Below the pieces are notes generated by a model. That model did not search any database. It was not told the origin of the DNA and saw only the letters and a list, made by a program, of their open reading frames with translations. This document shows, piece after piece, positions 9,737 to 18,791 of a stretch of 64,000 nucleotides of DNA. Location of the stretch: positions 186,001 to 250,000 of the forward strand of contig JAUJEA010000010.1 of assembly GCA_030442035.1 (NCBI GenBank), read 5' to 3'. The DNA is from Splendidivirga corallicola (GTDB lineage Bacteria; Bacteroidota; Bacteroidia; Cytophagales; Cyclobacteriaceae). The position numbers and the translations under genes are program-made. Every line of letters starts with the position of its first letter. Position 1 is the first letter of the stretch.

Positions 9737-11638
9737 TTACCATCCCGGATTTTGAACCAAATTCGAATTTCGAATAATGTCTTGCTCTGAAATTGGCCAT
9801 AAATAATCCCGTCTTAGAAATTTGTATTTACCAAGCGTTACTACCTTATAGTAGTCTTCTGTGGTTTTGCCTAATGAATTCCATCCCTGAACATCTTTGT
9901 TTAAGAATTCAGAGGCCCTTTTCCATCTTCTGAGATCCCAAAAACGTCTACCTTCAAAAGCCAATTCGATCATTCTTTCCTGTTGTATGATTTCTCTTAA
10001 ACCTTCCTTGGTTGATGGTTTGGATGGATTTTTTGAGTGAATATTCCATGATTCTACAACACCATTTAATCCCGCTCTGATACGTACTCTATCAATCCAC
10101 TGAATTGCTTCTCCCGGTCCGCTGGCCTCATTCAAAGCTTCAGCATAGAGTAAGTACAGATCTGCTAGCCTGATCATTGGAAAAGGATATTCTGTTCTGG
10201 TATATCTATTGATCGTAGATGCTTGTACATTCTCATAGTAAACTATTTTTTTAGCCCAATATCCTCCCAGTGCCCAATCAAGTTCATTTTCCCTTCCACC
10301 CTGATCTCCTCTTTTGCTTTCAAGATGTAAGGCATCGTCGTCATCAGCTACACCATGGCCCATCCAAAGACCACCATCAAAACCGAGTGAGGCATAAAAT
10401 CTGGGTTCCCTATGGAAATTCAATTTCGATGTTTCAAAGCCTACTTTTAGATAATGACGATGATCTGAGTCTGCCACTTCAGTATCATAGCGATTTGCAT
10501 AATCATAATTTTTGTCCTCTTCGATGGGTACGCCATTTTCTGAATAAAACATTTCGGCAATATGCAACGGTGGACCCCACCAGGATTGAGCGCTTATTCC
10601 ACCAAGGGCCGTTAATCCTGGTGCAATTTTAGCCTGTGCCCAATTTTGGAGTTGTGTCACAGGCGACTGAGAACTGCCCCAAATAATTTCCTCATTCCAT
10701 GGATCAGTCAGACTACCTCTAATTGATAATTTAGTAATGGTGGAATCTGACCAAGATTCAGGAGCATTTGTAAATTCATATAATCTATGGCCGTTTGCCT
10801 CAGCTACTTCTATCGCTTCTTTGCATGCTTCAAGCGCCCGAGTCCATTTAGATTCGTCATAGCTTGTATTAATTAATTGCTCTCCATTTACTCCAGTGAA
10901 CGTTGAATAATCTTCATTTCCATTAAAAAGAGGACTGGCAGCTGTAACTAACACTCGTGCTTTTAAAGCGTATGCTGCCTGAGCTGTGATCCTTCCTGAT
11001 TCTCCGACAGGATCAGGAAGAACACTAGGTAAATCTGCAATTGCCTCGTCCAGTAGCTCAATAATGTAGTTGACAACATCATCAACAGGATCTCTGTTCA
11101 CTCTGGTTGCCTCTACTCCACTGCTTACCTCAATATTCTCTCTTACGATTGGGATAGGGCCGTACATCCTCATTAAATAGAAATGATAGTAGGCTTTTAA
11201 GAATTTGGCTTCCGCGGTCCACCGTTTCTCCTCAAAATCTTCCAGATCAAAAGGCTTATCTAAATTTTCCAGGAAGATGTTACAATCACGCAATGCAATA
11301 AATAAATTACGGATTGTGCCATTGTTTCCCCAATAACCTAATTCCGGTGTTGTTATATTTTGACCACCCCTGTTAATAATTCGTCCTCCCCAATTTCTCG
11401 ATACTCTTTCATTTACTGCTATTTCATCGCCAGCTGTAAGTGCCGGATTGTTGATACTGGCCATAGGAGGCATATAGCTGTATAGTGTCGCTAAAAATCT
11501 TTCTGCCGAATCTCTTGTTTTAAAGGCATCCTCGATTTTAGCTAAATTGTCCGGTACTACATCAATGAAATTATCGCATGATGTACCGACGACAATAAAG
11601 CTGAAAACAACTAATATTTTTATAAATTTAGTTTTCAT
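9737..11638 (-). CDS. SusD/RagB-family glycan-binding lipoprotein (PUL1)
   Basis: 633 residues with lipobox VGTSC (Cys21). The SusD/RagB pattern is clear: N-terminal LATLYSYMPP, helical FLKAYYHFYLMRMYGPIPIV near 150-170, and the C-terminal hallmark block FPMIRLADLYLLYAEALNEA ... IDRVRIRAGLNG ... LAFEGRRFWDLRRW, ending near NLVQNPGW. SusD proteins cap the SusC transporter on the cell surface and bind the glycan. It is 12 bp downstream of the SusC stop. The substrate cannot be read from sequence. Confidence 0.95.
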   Translation of the reverse strand: MKTKFIKILVVFSFIVVGTSCDNFIDVVPDNLAKIEDAFKTRDSAERFLATLYSYMPPMASINNPALTAGDEIAVNERVSRNWGGRIINRGGQNITTPELGYWGNNGTIRNLFIALRDCNIFLENLDKPFDLEDFEEKRWTAEAKFLKAYYHFYLMRMYGPIPIVRENIEVSSGVEATRVNRDPVDDVVNYIIELLDEAIADLPSVLPDPVGESGRITAQAAYALKARVLVTAASPLFNGNEDYSTFTGVNGEQLINTSYDESKWTRALEACKEAIEVAEANGHRLYEFTNAPESWSDSTITKLSIRGSLTDPWNEEIIWGSSQSPVTQLQNWAQAKIAPGLTALGGISAQSWWGPPLHIAEMFYSENGVPIEEDKNYDYANRYDTEVADSDHRHYLKVGFETSKLNFHREPRFYASLGFDGGLWMGHGVADDDDALHLESKRGDQGGRENELDWALGGYWAKKIVYYENVQASTINRYTRTEYPFPMIRLADLYLLYAEALNEASGPGEAIQWIDRVRIRAGLNGVVESWNIHSKNPSKPSTKEGLREIIQQERMIELAFEGRRFWDLRRWKRASEFLNKDVQGWNSLGKTTEDYYKVVTLGKYKFLRRDYLWPISEQDIIRNSNLVQNPGW

Positions 11639-11650
11639 GATATGTACTGA

Positions 11651-14600
11651 TTAAAATCCAATGTTTACACCCAAATTAATCACCTTCTGTAATGGGTAAT
11701 TAAGTCCATTACCACCCAGTTCAGGATCCCATAATCTGAACTTACTAAACAGTGCCAGGTTAGTCCCGGATGCATAAATTCTCAATGTGGAAATCTTTTT
11801 ATTATCGCGACTGGTAATTAAATTATATCCTACCTCAACCTGTTTCAACCGAAGGAAAGATCCATCACGTAACCAAAATGTACTACGCTGTATATTATTT
11901 TCTACTGCTTCAGGAGAAAGTCTTGGATACAGGGCATAGGGATTTCTATCTTCTTCAGACCAATAGTCTTCAGCAAAAGCCTTTAATAATCCATTTTCAC
12001 TTAATCTGCCATTTCCAAAATCTAATTGATTCAACCCAAAGTTTGAACCTAGAATACTGTTTAGAAATGGTCCCGTTGTTACTGGGTTGATAAAGAATGA
12101 AGTTTCAGCTAATCCTTGGAAAAAGACATTAAGATCCCATCTCTTGTAGCCTACAGAAGCACCAAAACCATAGGTTATTTTTGGAATTGTTGGTTTACCA
12201 ATCGGAGCCTGGTCAAGTGTGGTAATCACACCATCTCCATTGAGATCTTTGTATTTAATATCTCCTCCACCATAATCAACTCCTGGTATTCCGAATTGAG
12301 TAGGAGAGTTTAATGCCTCCTCATTATCAATAAATAAACGTTCCGCAATATAGCCATGTGCTACACTTACATTGTTTCCTATGTTGGATCTCCAGGGAGA
12401 ATTAACAGCTGTATAATTTGGTTCCTCAAACGCTGAAAATTCGTTATCAGCATAAACAAAAGTGGCTCTTCCGGTTACCCAAAAATCATTATTAAAATAA
12501 TGATTTACATCGATTGAAGCATCAATCCCTTTAGCTACTACTTCACCGACGTTAGTTTTCAAGGGAGCTTGTAAGCCAAGAGTTGAAGGTACATCTTGTC
12601 TTTGCTGCAATATTCTGCTTCTGTTTTCATGGAAAGCATCTACTCTGAATTGTATTGCATCATCAAACAAATTAACCTCTAATCCCAGATTGGCTTTTCT
12701 TGCAAGTTCCCATGTGACTAATGGATTGGCGTATCTGCTTATACTAACTCCTGGAATCACATTGTTAAATAATTCTCCAAAAATTGCTGCGTTTGCTCCG
12801 CTGGTTAAATCAACCTCTGAGAGATAGAAAAATCTATCAGCTCTCGTATCTCCAATTTTATCATTTCCTACCCATCCAAAAGAAGCTCTTAATTTTAATC
12901 TACTAACAGCAGCGGAATTGAAAAAAGATTCGTTAGAGATCAGCCATCCTGCTCCAAATGAAGGGAAGAAACCAAAACGATTATTCTTTGCAAATCTTTC
13001 AGACCCGTTATATCCGAAATTGAATTCTAAGAAATACCTATTATCATAGTCATAATTATACCTTCCGGCAAATGTAATGTTTCTACTTGGCAATGATAGT
13101 TGCACACTATTGGCATTCCCGTCCAAAAATTCGCGTGCTGTAAAGACTAACAATCCGGAAACATTGTGCTTCTCTGCAAATGTCTGATAATAATTTGCCG
13201 CTGCTTCCATGTATAGAACTGAGTTGTTTGTTCTATCTCCTCCTATCAATTCGAGAGCGGTATTGCCCGATCCCTGTGCTGTCCTGATTAAATCATATTC
13301 CTCCGTGAAAGGATCGAATGTAGAAACTCTGTAAAAGAAAGGTTGGTAAGATCTTCTGTTTTCAAAGAATGAAGTGGAATTAACGTTACCTAAAAATCTA
13401 GCGCTTAAGCCAGGTAAAATAGAACTTAGATCTTGCTTGAATTCTAATTGTACTAAAGACAGTTGCCTTCTGGTATCTCGGTAACCCCTTTGCAGTTCTG
13501 CATAAGGATTGAACCATACGGGTACTGCGCCAAGATCTGATACAGATCCAAAAGATCCTCTTGGTGCCAGCCCATTCCCAAAAATGATATGAGGAACACC
13601 TGCAAGTTCTTCATCAGGATCATAAGTTGCTCTAAATCTAACCGGAGATGTTCTTACAGCTGCATTGTAAATTGCATTACCTCCTTGCAGCGGTCCTCGG
13701 TAATCGTCAATCGTAGAATGCAATCTAACAATCATCTCGGTATTTTCATGCAGGTCAATGTTCACGTTAGATCGTAACAGATAACGCTTTAAGTTGATAC
13801 CATTAGTAAAATTGTTAGTCTTATCAACTTTTAAGAGTCCATTATCTTTATTGAAGGAACCGGCAACATAATATCTCACCTTTTTTCCTCCACCTCTAAC
13901 ATTAAGATTTACTCTGGTAGTGGAAGCTCTTTCTTTGAATAACTGTTCAAACCAGTCTGTTGCGGGATACAAATTAGGATTGCCGCCATCTATTGTTCCT
14001 TTTATTTGCTCTTCCCTGAAAGTGGGCACTTCTCCCCTTGTTCTATGAGCCTCATTCTGTAAACGCATATGGGTTACAGGGTCCGCTAATTCCACTGTAG
14101 ATACGGGCTCACTAAAAGAGTTTTCTATTCTTAAGTTTATTCTTGCCGGCCCATCTTCCCCCGTTTTGGTGGTAACCAAAATGATTCCATTAGCGCCACG
14201 TGCTCCATAAATAGCTGTGGTTGTAGGATCTTTAAGAACAGAAAAACTTTCTATGTCATCAGGTTGCAATCTTGCAAGATCATCAATAGTTAGTTCTACT
14301 CCATCAATTAGTATAAGAGGTCCGTTCTGGTTATTAAAGGAGGCCACACCCCTGACAAAAAATTGTGCATTATCTTCTCCAGGTTCACCGCTGGTTTGGT
14401 AAGAAATTACACCGGAGACCCTACCGGCCAAAGCTGTAGTTAAATTACTAGATGGAATCTTTAATTCAGCTGGTTTCACAGAGGTCATGGCCCCCACCAC
14501 AGCTTCTTTCTTTTGAGTGCCAAAGCCTACTACCACAATTTCATCCAGCTCTTCAATATTGGGATAAAGTGCAACATTAATAACAGACTGTGTTCCTATT

Positions 14601-15193
14601 TCAACTTCTTCAGCAATATATCCCACATAGGAAAATATTAATACAGAAGCATCATCCGGAACATTTAATTTATAACTACCATCAATATTTGTAATAACAC
14701 CAATGTCATAGTCTTTAATCTTGACATTTACTCCGGGCAATCCTTCCCCATTCTCATCGGTTACTTGACCCGAAATAGCCTTATCATAGTTTTCATACTC
14801 TAAATTCTGCAAGTAAGGGTCAGTGTAATTCACTTTTCTGGTAACATGAATATTCTCATTGACTCTTCTGAATTTCAAGTTGGCATCTTCGGACATCAAC
14901 ATAAGTATTTGGGCCAAAGATTTATTTTTCTCTTTCAAGTTGAATCGTTGAGACTTATTAACAACAGCACTGTTGTATGTAAAACTGAAGGCTGTTTTTG
15001 CTTCCAAATCAGCCAATGCTTTATCTAAATTGATATTCTCCCAATCTAAACTTAGGTGGATATCGTGCACACTCTCATTTTGGGCAGAACCATCTTTCGC
15101 AAACAGGAAGTTTAGCAAAAGTGTCTGCAAAATTATTCCAAACAGTACGTGCCTAGACATGGTTAAAATTTGTCTTAGTAATTTTTCATTCAT
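11651..15193 (-). CDS. SusC/RagA-family TonB-dependent transporter with STN domain (PUL1)
   Basis: 1180 residues. Signal peptide to about 38; secretin/TonB short N-terminal (STN) domain about 47-118, which marks transducing receptors that signal to FecR; carboxypeptidase-regulatory-like domain 139-220 (SGQVTDENGEGLPGVNV); TonB-box-like DEIVVVGFG at 217-225; plug from about 226 with the SusC signature SVLKDPTTTAIYGARGANG at 318-336; then a beta-barrel ending in LGVNIGF. The STN domain agrees with the sigma/FecR pair just upstream: substrate binding in the outer membrane should release the sigma factor. A stem-loop pair occupies the gap to FecR. Two possible starts (residues 1 and 12) both leave a usable signal peptide. 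Confidence 0.96.
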   Translation of the reverse strand: MNEKLLRQILTMSRHVLFGIILQTLLLNFLFAKDGSAQNESVHDIHLSLDWENINLDKALADLEAKTAFSFTYNSAVVNKSQRFNLKEKNKSLAQILMLMSEDANLKFRRVNENIHVTRKVNYTDPYLQNLEYENYDKAISGQVTDENGEGLPGVNVKIKDYDIGVITNIDGSYKLNVPDDASVLIFSYVGYIAEEVEIGTQSVINVALYPNIEELDEIVVVGFGTQKKEAVVGAMTSVKPAELKIPSSNLTTALAGRVSGVISYQTSGEPGEDNAQFFVRGVASFNNQNGPLILIDGVELTIDDLARLQPDDIESFSVLKDPTTTAIYGARGANGIILVTTKTGEDGPARINLRIENSFSEPVSTVELADPVTHMRLQNEAHRTRGEVPTFREEQIKGTIDGGNPNLYPATDWFEQLFKERASTTRVNLNVRGGGKKVRYYVAGSFNKDNGLLKVDKTNNFTNGINLKRYLLRSNVNIDLHENTEMIVRLHSTIDDYRGPLQGGNAIYNAAVRTSPVRFRATYDPDEELAGVPHIIFGNGLAPRGSFGSVSDLGAVPVWFNPYAELQRGYRDTRRQLSLVQLEFKQDLSSILPGLSARFLGNVNSTSFFENRRSYQPFFYRVSTFDPFTEEYDLIRTAQGSGNTALELIGGDRTNNSVLYMEAAANYYQTFAEKHNVSGLLVFTAREFLDGNANSVQLSLPSRNITFAGRYNYDYDNRYFLEFNFGYNGSERFAKNNRFGFFPSFGAGWLISNESFFNSAAVSRLKLRASFGWVGNDKIGDTRADRFFYLSEVDLTSGANAAIFGELFNNVIPGVSISRYANPLVTWELARKANLGLEVNLFDDAIQFRVDAFHENRSRILQQRQDVPSTLGLQAPLKTNVGEVVAKGIDASIDVNHYFNNDFWVTGRATFVYADNEFSAFEEPNYTAVNSPWRSNIGNNVSVAHGYIAERLFIDNEEALNSPTQFGIPGVDYGGGDIKYKDLNGDGVITTLDQAPIGKPTIPKITYGFGASVGYKRWDLNVFFQGLAETSFFINPVTTGPFLNSILGSNFGLNQLDFGNGRLSENGLLKAFAEDYWSEEDRNPYALYPRLSPEAVENNIQRSTFWLRDGSFLRLKQVEVGYNLITSRDNKKISTLRIYASGTNLALFSKFRLWDPELGGNGLNYPLQKVINLGVNIGF

Positions 15194-15230
15194 AATTTAG
15201 CTTTGTTAAAATGTCAAAATTTTAATAGAG

Positions 15231-15304
15231 CCCGTTCAATATTCGATTTGTGCATATTACAATATTGGACGGGTGGCCGGATTTAATACTTTTTTAAATC
15301 CGGC
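15231..15304 (-). promoter_or_regulatory. Two adjacent stem-loops in the PUL1 FecR-SusC gap
   Basis: CCCGTTCAATATT (15231-15243) pairs over all 13 positions, with one G-U, with AATATTGGACGGG (15261-15273). GCCGGATTT (15276-15284) pairs over 9 positions with AAATCCGGC (15296-15304). No long T-run follows either on the minus strand, so they look more like leader structures of the susC message than a simple terminator. Single stem-loops lie in the same gap of PUL2 and PUL3. Confidence 0.6.
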
Positions 15305-15339
15305 ACTTTTCAGCTTGTATCAAACATTTGTTTATTATT

Positions 15340-16356
15340 TTAATGTGTAATTATTATTTCCCTTTCACGGATTTCATAGTTGAATTTCTGGGATGTGAAA
15401 TTTATTCCATCCAACACATTTGATAAGTTCTCATTCTTAAACCTTCCATTGTATTTACCTTTGAAAAAATAGCCATCGGGAAGAATGAATTTGACGTTGT
15501 ACCAGGCTTCTAACCTGTGCATCACTTCTTTTTCTTCGGCTTCCTCAAATACCAATTTCCCTTCAGTCCAGCCTAAACTTATATCGTAGTTGAAGTTTTC
15601 CTTAAAAATTCGATTGTTGTGATATACGACTGATTCATTGGGCTTAAGCTTAATAGAATTTCCATATATGTCATTGACAATGACTTCCCCGCTGACCAAC
15701 ATGACCTGTACTTTATTTAAAAGTGTATCGCAGTTTATACCGAAAGAAGTGCCTGTCACCTTTGTGGTAACATCACCGGTATAAATATGAAATGGTTTGC
15801 TCTTATCTTCTGCAATGTCAAAATATGCTTCTCCAACAAGAAATATTTCACGTTTATCGTTGGAAAATTTCTCCGGTATTTTAACATAACTATCACCCCT
15901 GAGTTTAACAACAGAGCCATCCTCAAGTTTGAATGTACTGCTGAATTTACCTTTACCAGATTTAGTAGTATAGTTGAGCGAGGCTACATTATTTCCAGAG
16001 CCATTAAAGTAGTGAAAAGAAAAAGCTGCAAAAGTTGTCAGCACAATGATTGCAGCTATTCTCTTAATCAACATAAATCTATTTCTTTTTCCTGAACTGG
16101 TTCCTTCAAGTTTATTATTTGCTCTAAGCAAATTTTCCAGAACCTCGTTTGAATCTGCCTCAGGAAATTTAAATCTTCTCTCGTAGTTTAAAGAGATAAT
16201 GATTTCCCTTGCCAGGGCAACTTCATCTTTCTTATGTGGGTGTGTTTTCACCCATTTTTCCCAAAAGTAATTTGCTTGGATACTTTGTTCTCGAACCCAG
16301 TCAATGAAAAACTCGTCTTGAATAAAATCATCGACTGTATACTCTTCGTATTTCAT
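15340..16356 (-). CDS. FecR-family anti-sigma factor (PUL1)
   Basis: 338 residues. A cytoplasmic N-terminal part (YEEYTVDDFIQDEFFIDWV) that should bind the sigma factor, one membrane segment near 93-115 (LIKRIAAIIVLTTFAAFSF), a periplasmic FecR domain about 130-235 (FKLEDGSVVKLRGDSYVKIPEKF, VGEAYFDIAE, VMLVSGEVIV) and a C-terminal DUF4974 domain ending NYEIREREIIITH. It lies between its sigma gene (95 bp upstream) and SusC. By analogy with FecI/FecR it receives the signal from the STN domain of the transporter. It is closely related in plan to the PUL2 FecR (same YTV-DFI-DE start), whereas the PUL3 one differs. Confidence 0.93.
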   Translation of the reverse strand: MKYEEYTVDDFIQDEFFIDWVREQSIQANYFWEKWVKTHPHKKDEVALAREIIISLNYERRFKFPEADSNEVLENLLRANNKLEGTSSGKRNRFMLIKRIAAIIVLTTFAAFSFHYFNGSGNNVASLNYTTKSGKGKFSSTFKLEDGSVVKLRGDSYVKIPEKFSNDKREIFLVGEAYFDIAEDKSKPFHIYTGDVTTKVTGTSFGINCDTLLNKVQVMLVSGEVIVNDIYGNSIKLKPNESVVYHNNRIFKENFNYDISLGWTEGKLVFEEAEEKEVMHRLEAWYNVKFILPDGYFFKGKYNGRFKNENLSNVLDGINFTSQKFNYEIREREIIITH

Positions 16357-16451
16357 ACTATATGGATAAACTCAAAAAGCAATCTGAATTTATCTTTATA
16401 GTAGAGGCAACAGGTTAAATTACCCCACCAAAACAATTTTTTTTTTACAAC

Positions 16452-17129
16452 TTAGGTGTGGGTATGAGTGCTTAATATCAAGATAAGTAGTGCGACCAAA
16501 TCATCGCGAAGTGTTGACACGCCTCTGTAAATGTGTTTTCTGCTATATTTTCCTGATTTTAAACCCATGATTTGGGCTATTTCATCATGCGTAAAACCTT
16601 CATAATAAAAAAGCAATATTGCCTCTCTTTGTCGCTCGGGTAGCTTATTCAATGCCTGACGTAATCGATTTTTTCTTTCTTCATCTAATTGAGAATTGAT
16701 CAGTTTTAACTCGGGAGAAATGATGATTCCAAATTTCCTGGTCCCAAATTCATCTGAAGATTGAAATTTTCTTTCCTGTTCAACGGCTGCTATTAGCTTA
16801 CGTCTCAATATTTTGTATAGATAGTATTTTATTGATTGGACATCAGCGAGGTCTTTCGATTTTCTTTGTAAATAAAAAAAGGTTTCCTGGATGTTATCTT
16901 TAACCAGCTCATGGTTTAAACAAAGCTGCATTCCATAGTTATAAAGAAGCTCATTATAGGTCTTATATATATGGATAAATGCCTCCTTGTTTCCATGTTT
17001 ATATGCGCTCCAAACTTCGGCATCCGTCAGCTCCGACCAAGTGCAATTATCTTTTTTTGGATGCTTATCTTCAATTGCATTTATTTCATTTTTTCTTTTA
17101 AATACAGGTCCGGAACTTATGGTTTTCAT
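16452..17129 (-). CDS. ECF sigma-70 family factor (PUL1)
   Basis: 225 residues. After a ~50-residue extension comes region 2 (AYKHGNKEAFIHIYKTYNEL, DNIQETFFYLQRKSKDLADV) and region 4 (LNKLPERQREAILLFYYEGF, THDEIAQIMGL, RKHIYRGVSTLRDDL). It ends in a hydrophobic tail (LVALLILIL), seen in some form in all four sigma factors here. It starts the PUL1 operon and should direct RNA polymerase to the susC promoter when released by FecR. The length and extension match the PUL2 sigma (31211-31888), which suggests that the two loci are duplicates. Confidence 0.9.
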   Translation of the reverse strand: MKTISSGPVFKRKNEINAIEDKHPKKDNCTWSELTDAEVWSAYKHGNKEAFIHIYKTYNELLYNYGMQLCLNHELVKDNIQETFFYLQRKSKDLADVQSIKYYLYKILRRKLIAAVEQERKFQSSDEFGTRKFGIIISPELKLINSQLDEERKNRLRQALNKLPERQREAILLFYYEGFTHDEIAQIMGLKSGKYSRKHIYRGVSTLRDDLVALLILILSTHTHT

Positions 17130-17535
17130 ACGAGCTATAAATAAACTCCTAATGTAGCAAAAAAGTATTGCAAAATCAATTTAGCAAAATGAGTTAGTAT
17201 ATAGAGTCGAATAGTTATTTAGGCTGTTAAATTATCCGATTGTATTAAAAAAATTGTATTATTCAATGAAATTGATCCTCTATTTGCAAAGGAATTCTCT
17301 TCAGTTTATTTTATTGTTTATTTAGCAGAAACAAGTTTGTACTATTTAGTGTTCCATATAGTATCAGTTGAAATCAGGATATACATTTCAGATTGAGTGA
17401 GCTATTCTTAATTAGTCCGAAATTGTTTATCATATGTTACAAATCTGTTAAACTATTATGTCCGCTTATTGAGCCAAACAATTGTATTTTTCACCAAAAA
17501 AGTCAGATTGTATCTGTTATTTTGCATCAAAAAAA
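17130..17535. other. Intergenic, upstream of PUL1 sigma
   Basis: 406 AT-rich bases that should contain the PUL1 sigma promoter on the minus strand and the 3' end of the SDR message. No convincing stem-loop, copy of the 35-bp element or short gene was seen. Confidence 0.5.
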
Positions 17536-18321
17536 TCATGTTAAAAGTGCTCGGTCCAGGTGAACGTAGCCACCATCAACAAAAAGAAATTCTCCTGTGG
17601 TTTCAGCAGTCTTTCCTGAAATAAGAAAAGCCGCCATGTCGCCAATCTCCTCGATGGTAGTCATTCGTTTTCCCAGTGGTATTTTATTTGTGATCTCTTT
17701 TAATTTCTCTTCGGGCTCGTTAAATGTTTTTATCCAATTTTCATATTGTGGAGTCATCACTTCGGCAGGTACAATGGCATTTACCCTTATTCCATACTTT
17801 TTGAGTTCCACCGACCATTCCCTGGTTAAAGCCAATTGTGCTCCTTTGGAAGCTGCATATCCGGAAGTATTTCCTTGTCCGGTTATTGCTGTTTTTGAGC
17901 TTATATTAATGATGGTGCCTTTTGTTTTTTTCAATGCATCCAAGCAGTAATAAGCTAAATAGTAATAGTGTCCCAAATTACTTAGCAAGGATCTTTTGAA
18001 TAGATCCGGGCTACCATTTTCCAGCCCTACTCCATCATTTACCCCGGCATTATTGACTAAAGCATTTATTTTTCCGTACTTGTCCAAAGTCTTATCAACA
18101 ACCATTTTACAAGTTTCAGGGGTTGACAACAACACCTTGATGAAAAAAGCTTCCTTTCCATTATTTTGAAATTCATTCACAAGATTTTCACCTGTTTTTT
18201 GATCGCGCCCAGCGATCACAGGAATGCCTCCCTCTCTGACAACACTTCGGGCTATACCTTCTCCGATCCCTTTAGAACCACCCGTTACAATCACAACCTG
18301 ACCAGCTATATTTAAATCCAT
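17536..18321 (-). CDS. SDR oxidoreductase, L-fucose dehydrogenase-like
   Basis: 261 residues, classical short-chain dehydrogenase. NAD(P) motif TGGSKGIG at 13-20, NNAG at 90-93, catalytic Ser141/142, Tyr155 and Lys159 (YAASK). The stretches VNNAGVNDGVGLENGS, KTAITGQGNTSGYAA, IPLGKRMTT and the end FVDGGYVHLDRALL are those of the L-fucose (and D-arabinose) dehydrogenases of the non-phosphorylating fucose route. The product would be the lactone. One oddity is IKVLLSTPE near 61-69, where family members usually have an Asp in place of the first Leu, next to the cofactor adenine. A copy of the 35-bp element lies 260 bp upstream. No lactonase or dehydratase of that route is visible here. Confidence 0.85.
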   Translation of the reverse strand: MDLNIAGQVVIVTGGSKGIGEGIARSVVREGGIPVIAGRDQKTGENLVNEFQNNGKEAFFIKVLLSTPETCKMVVDKTLDKYGKINALVNNAGVNDGVGLENGSPDLFKRSLLSNLGHYYYLAYYCLDALKKTKGTIINISSKTAITGQGNTSGYAASKGAQLALTREWSVELKKYGIRVNAIVPAEVMTPQYENWIKTFNEPEEKLKEITNKIPLGKRMTTIEEIGDMAAFLISGKTAETTGEFLFVDGGYVHLDRALLT

Positions 18322-18791
18322 TGCTATTCCCTTTTTATTTCTATGCTTCGATTCTTTATTACCCTTTGAAGAAATTCTTCTAAACTTAATTTATACGTTT
18401 CTATCCATTTCTTATCCCATTTTACTCTTCCGGTCCTTATAAGCCCAGATCTTGTTTCTCCCGACAATCGGAAGTCTCTCCTTTTCAGATTCATCAAAAA
18501 GAAGATCTTCTACGCATTTATTGATCCCTAAGTGCTTTTTGAAATAAAGCGCAAAAATTATTGTACCGGAACTGTGCATCAATGTTGAATCATTTCAATT
18601 TTGTGTATTTTTTTACTTGAAGATCGTTTGAGTGCATGTTTCTACTTGGATCCATATTCGGTAAATCGAAGTAGCTCATTGCCAGGAAAAATGTATTTAA
18701 ATTTAAACTTCCGGTGTTTTCGTTGAATATTTTATAATTCATATATAATACAGTACACAATGCCTAAAAGGGTGAGTCTGAAGAAAGTTTT
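18322..18791. other. Intergenic with two overlapping short frames and a 35-bp element
   Basis: 470 bp upstream of the SDR gene. Two minus-strand frames of about 55 codons overlap: 18412-18579 (starting MHSSGTIIFALYF, ending RKSKMG) and 18324-18494 (starting MNLKRRDF, ending SIEIKRE), the latter stopping 2 bp before the SDR start. Neither matches a family I recognise. Their mutual overlap suggests a decayed gene or chance frames rather than two real proteins. The right part holds copy 2 of the 35-bp element. Confidence 0.35.
18581..18615 (+). promoter_or_regulatory. 35-bp conserved element, copy 2 (upstream of SDR)
   Basis: Same layout as copy 1: AATGT, 11 bases, AATTTTGTGTAT, TTTTTTA. It is almost identical to copy 3 (two differences in 35). 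It lies 260 bp upstream of the minus-strand SDR start and has the same orientation relative to its gene as the copies before fucP and the GH116 cluster. Confidence 0.6.

Noticed and set aside
12116-12313. Open frames on the plus strand inside SusC and other large minus-strand genes
   Set aside because: They have no family resemblance and mirror the real gene on the other strand.
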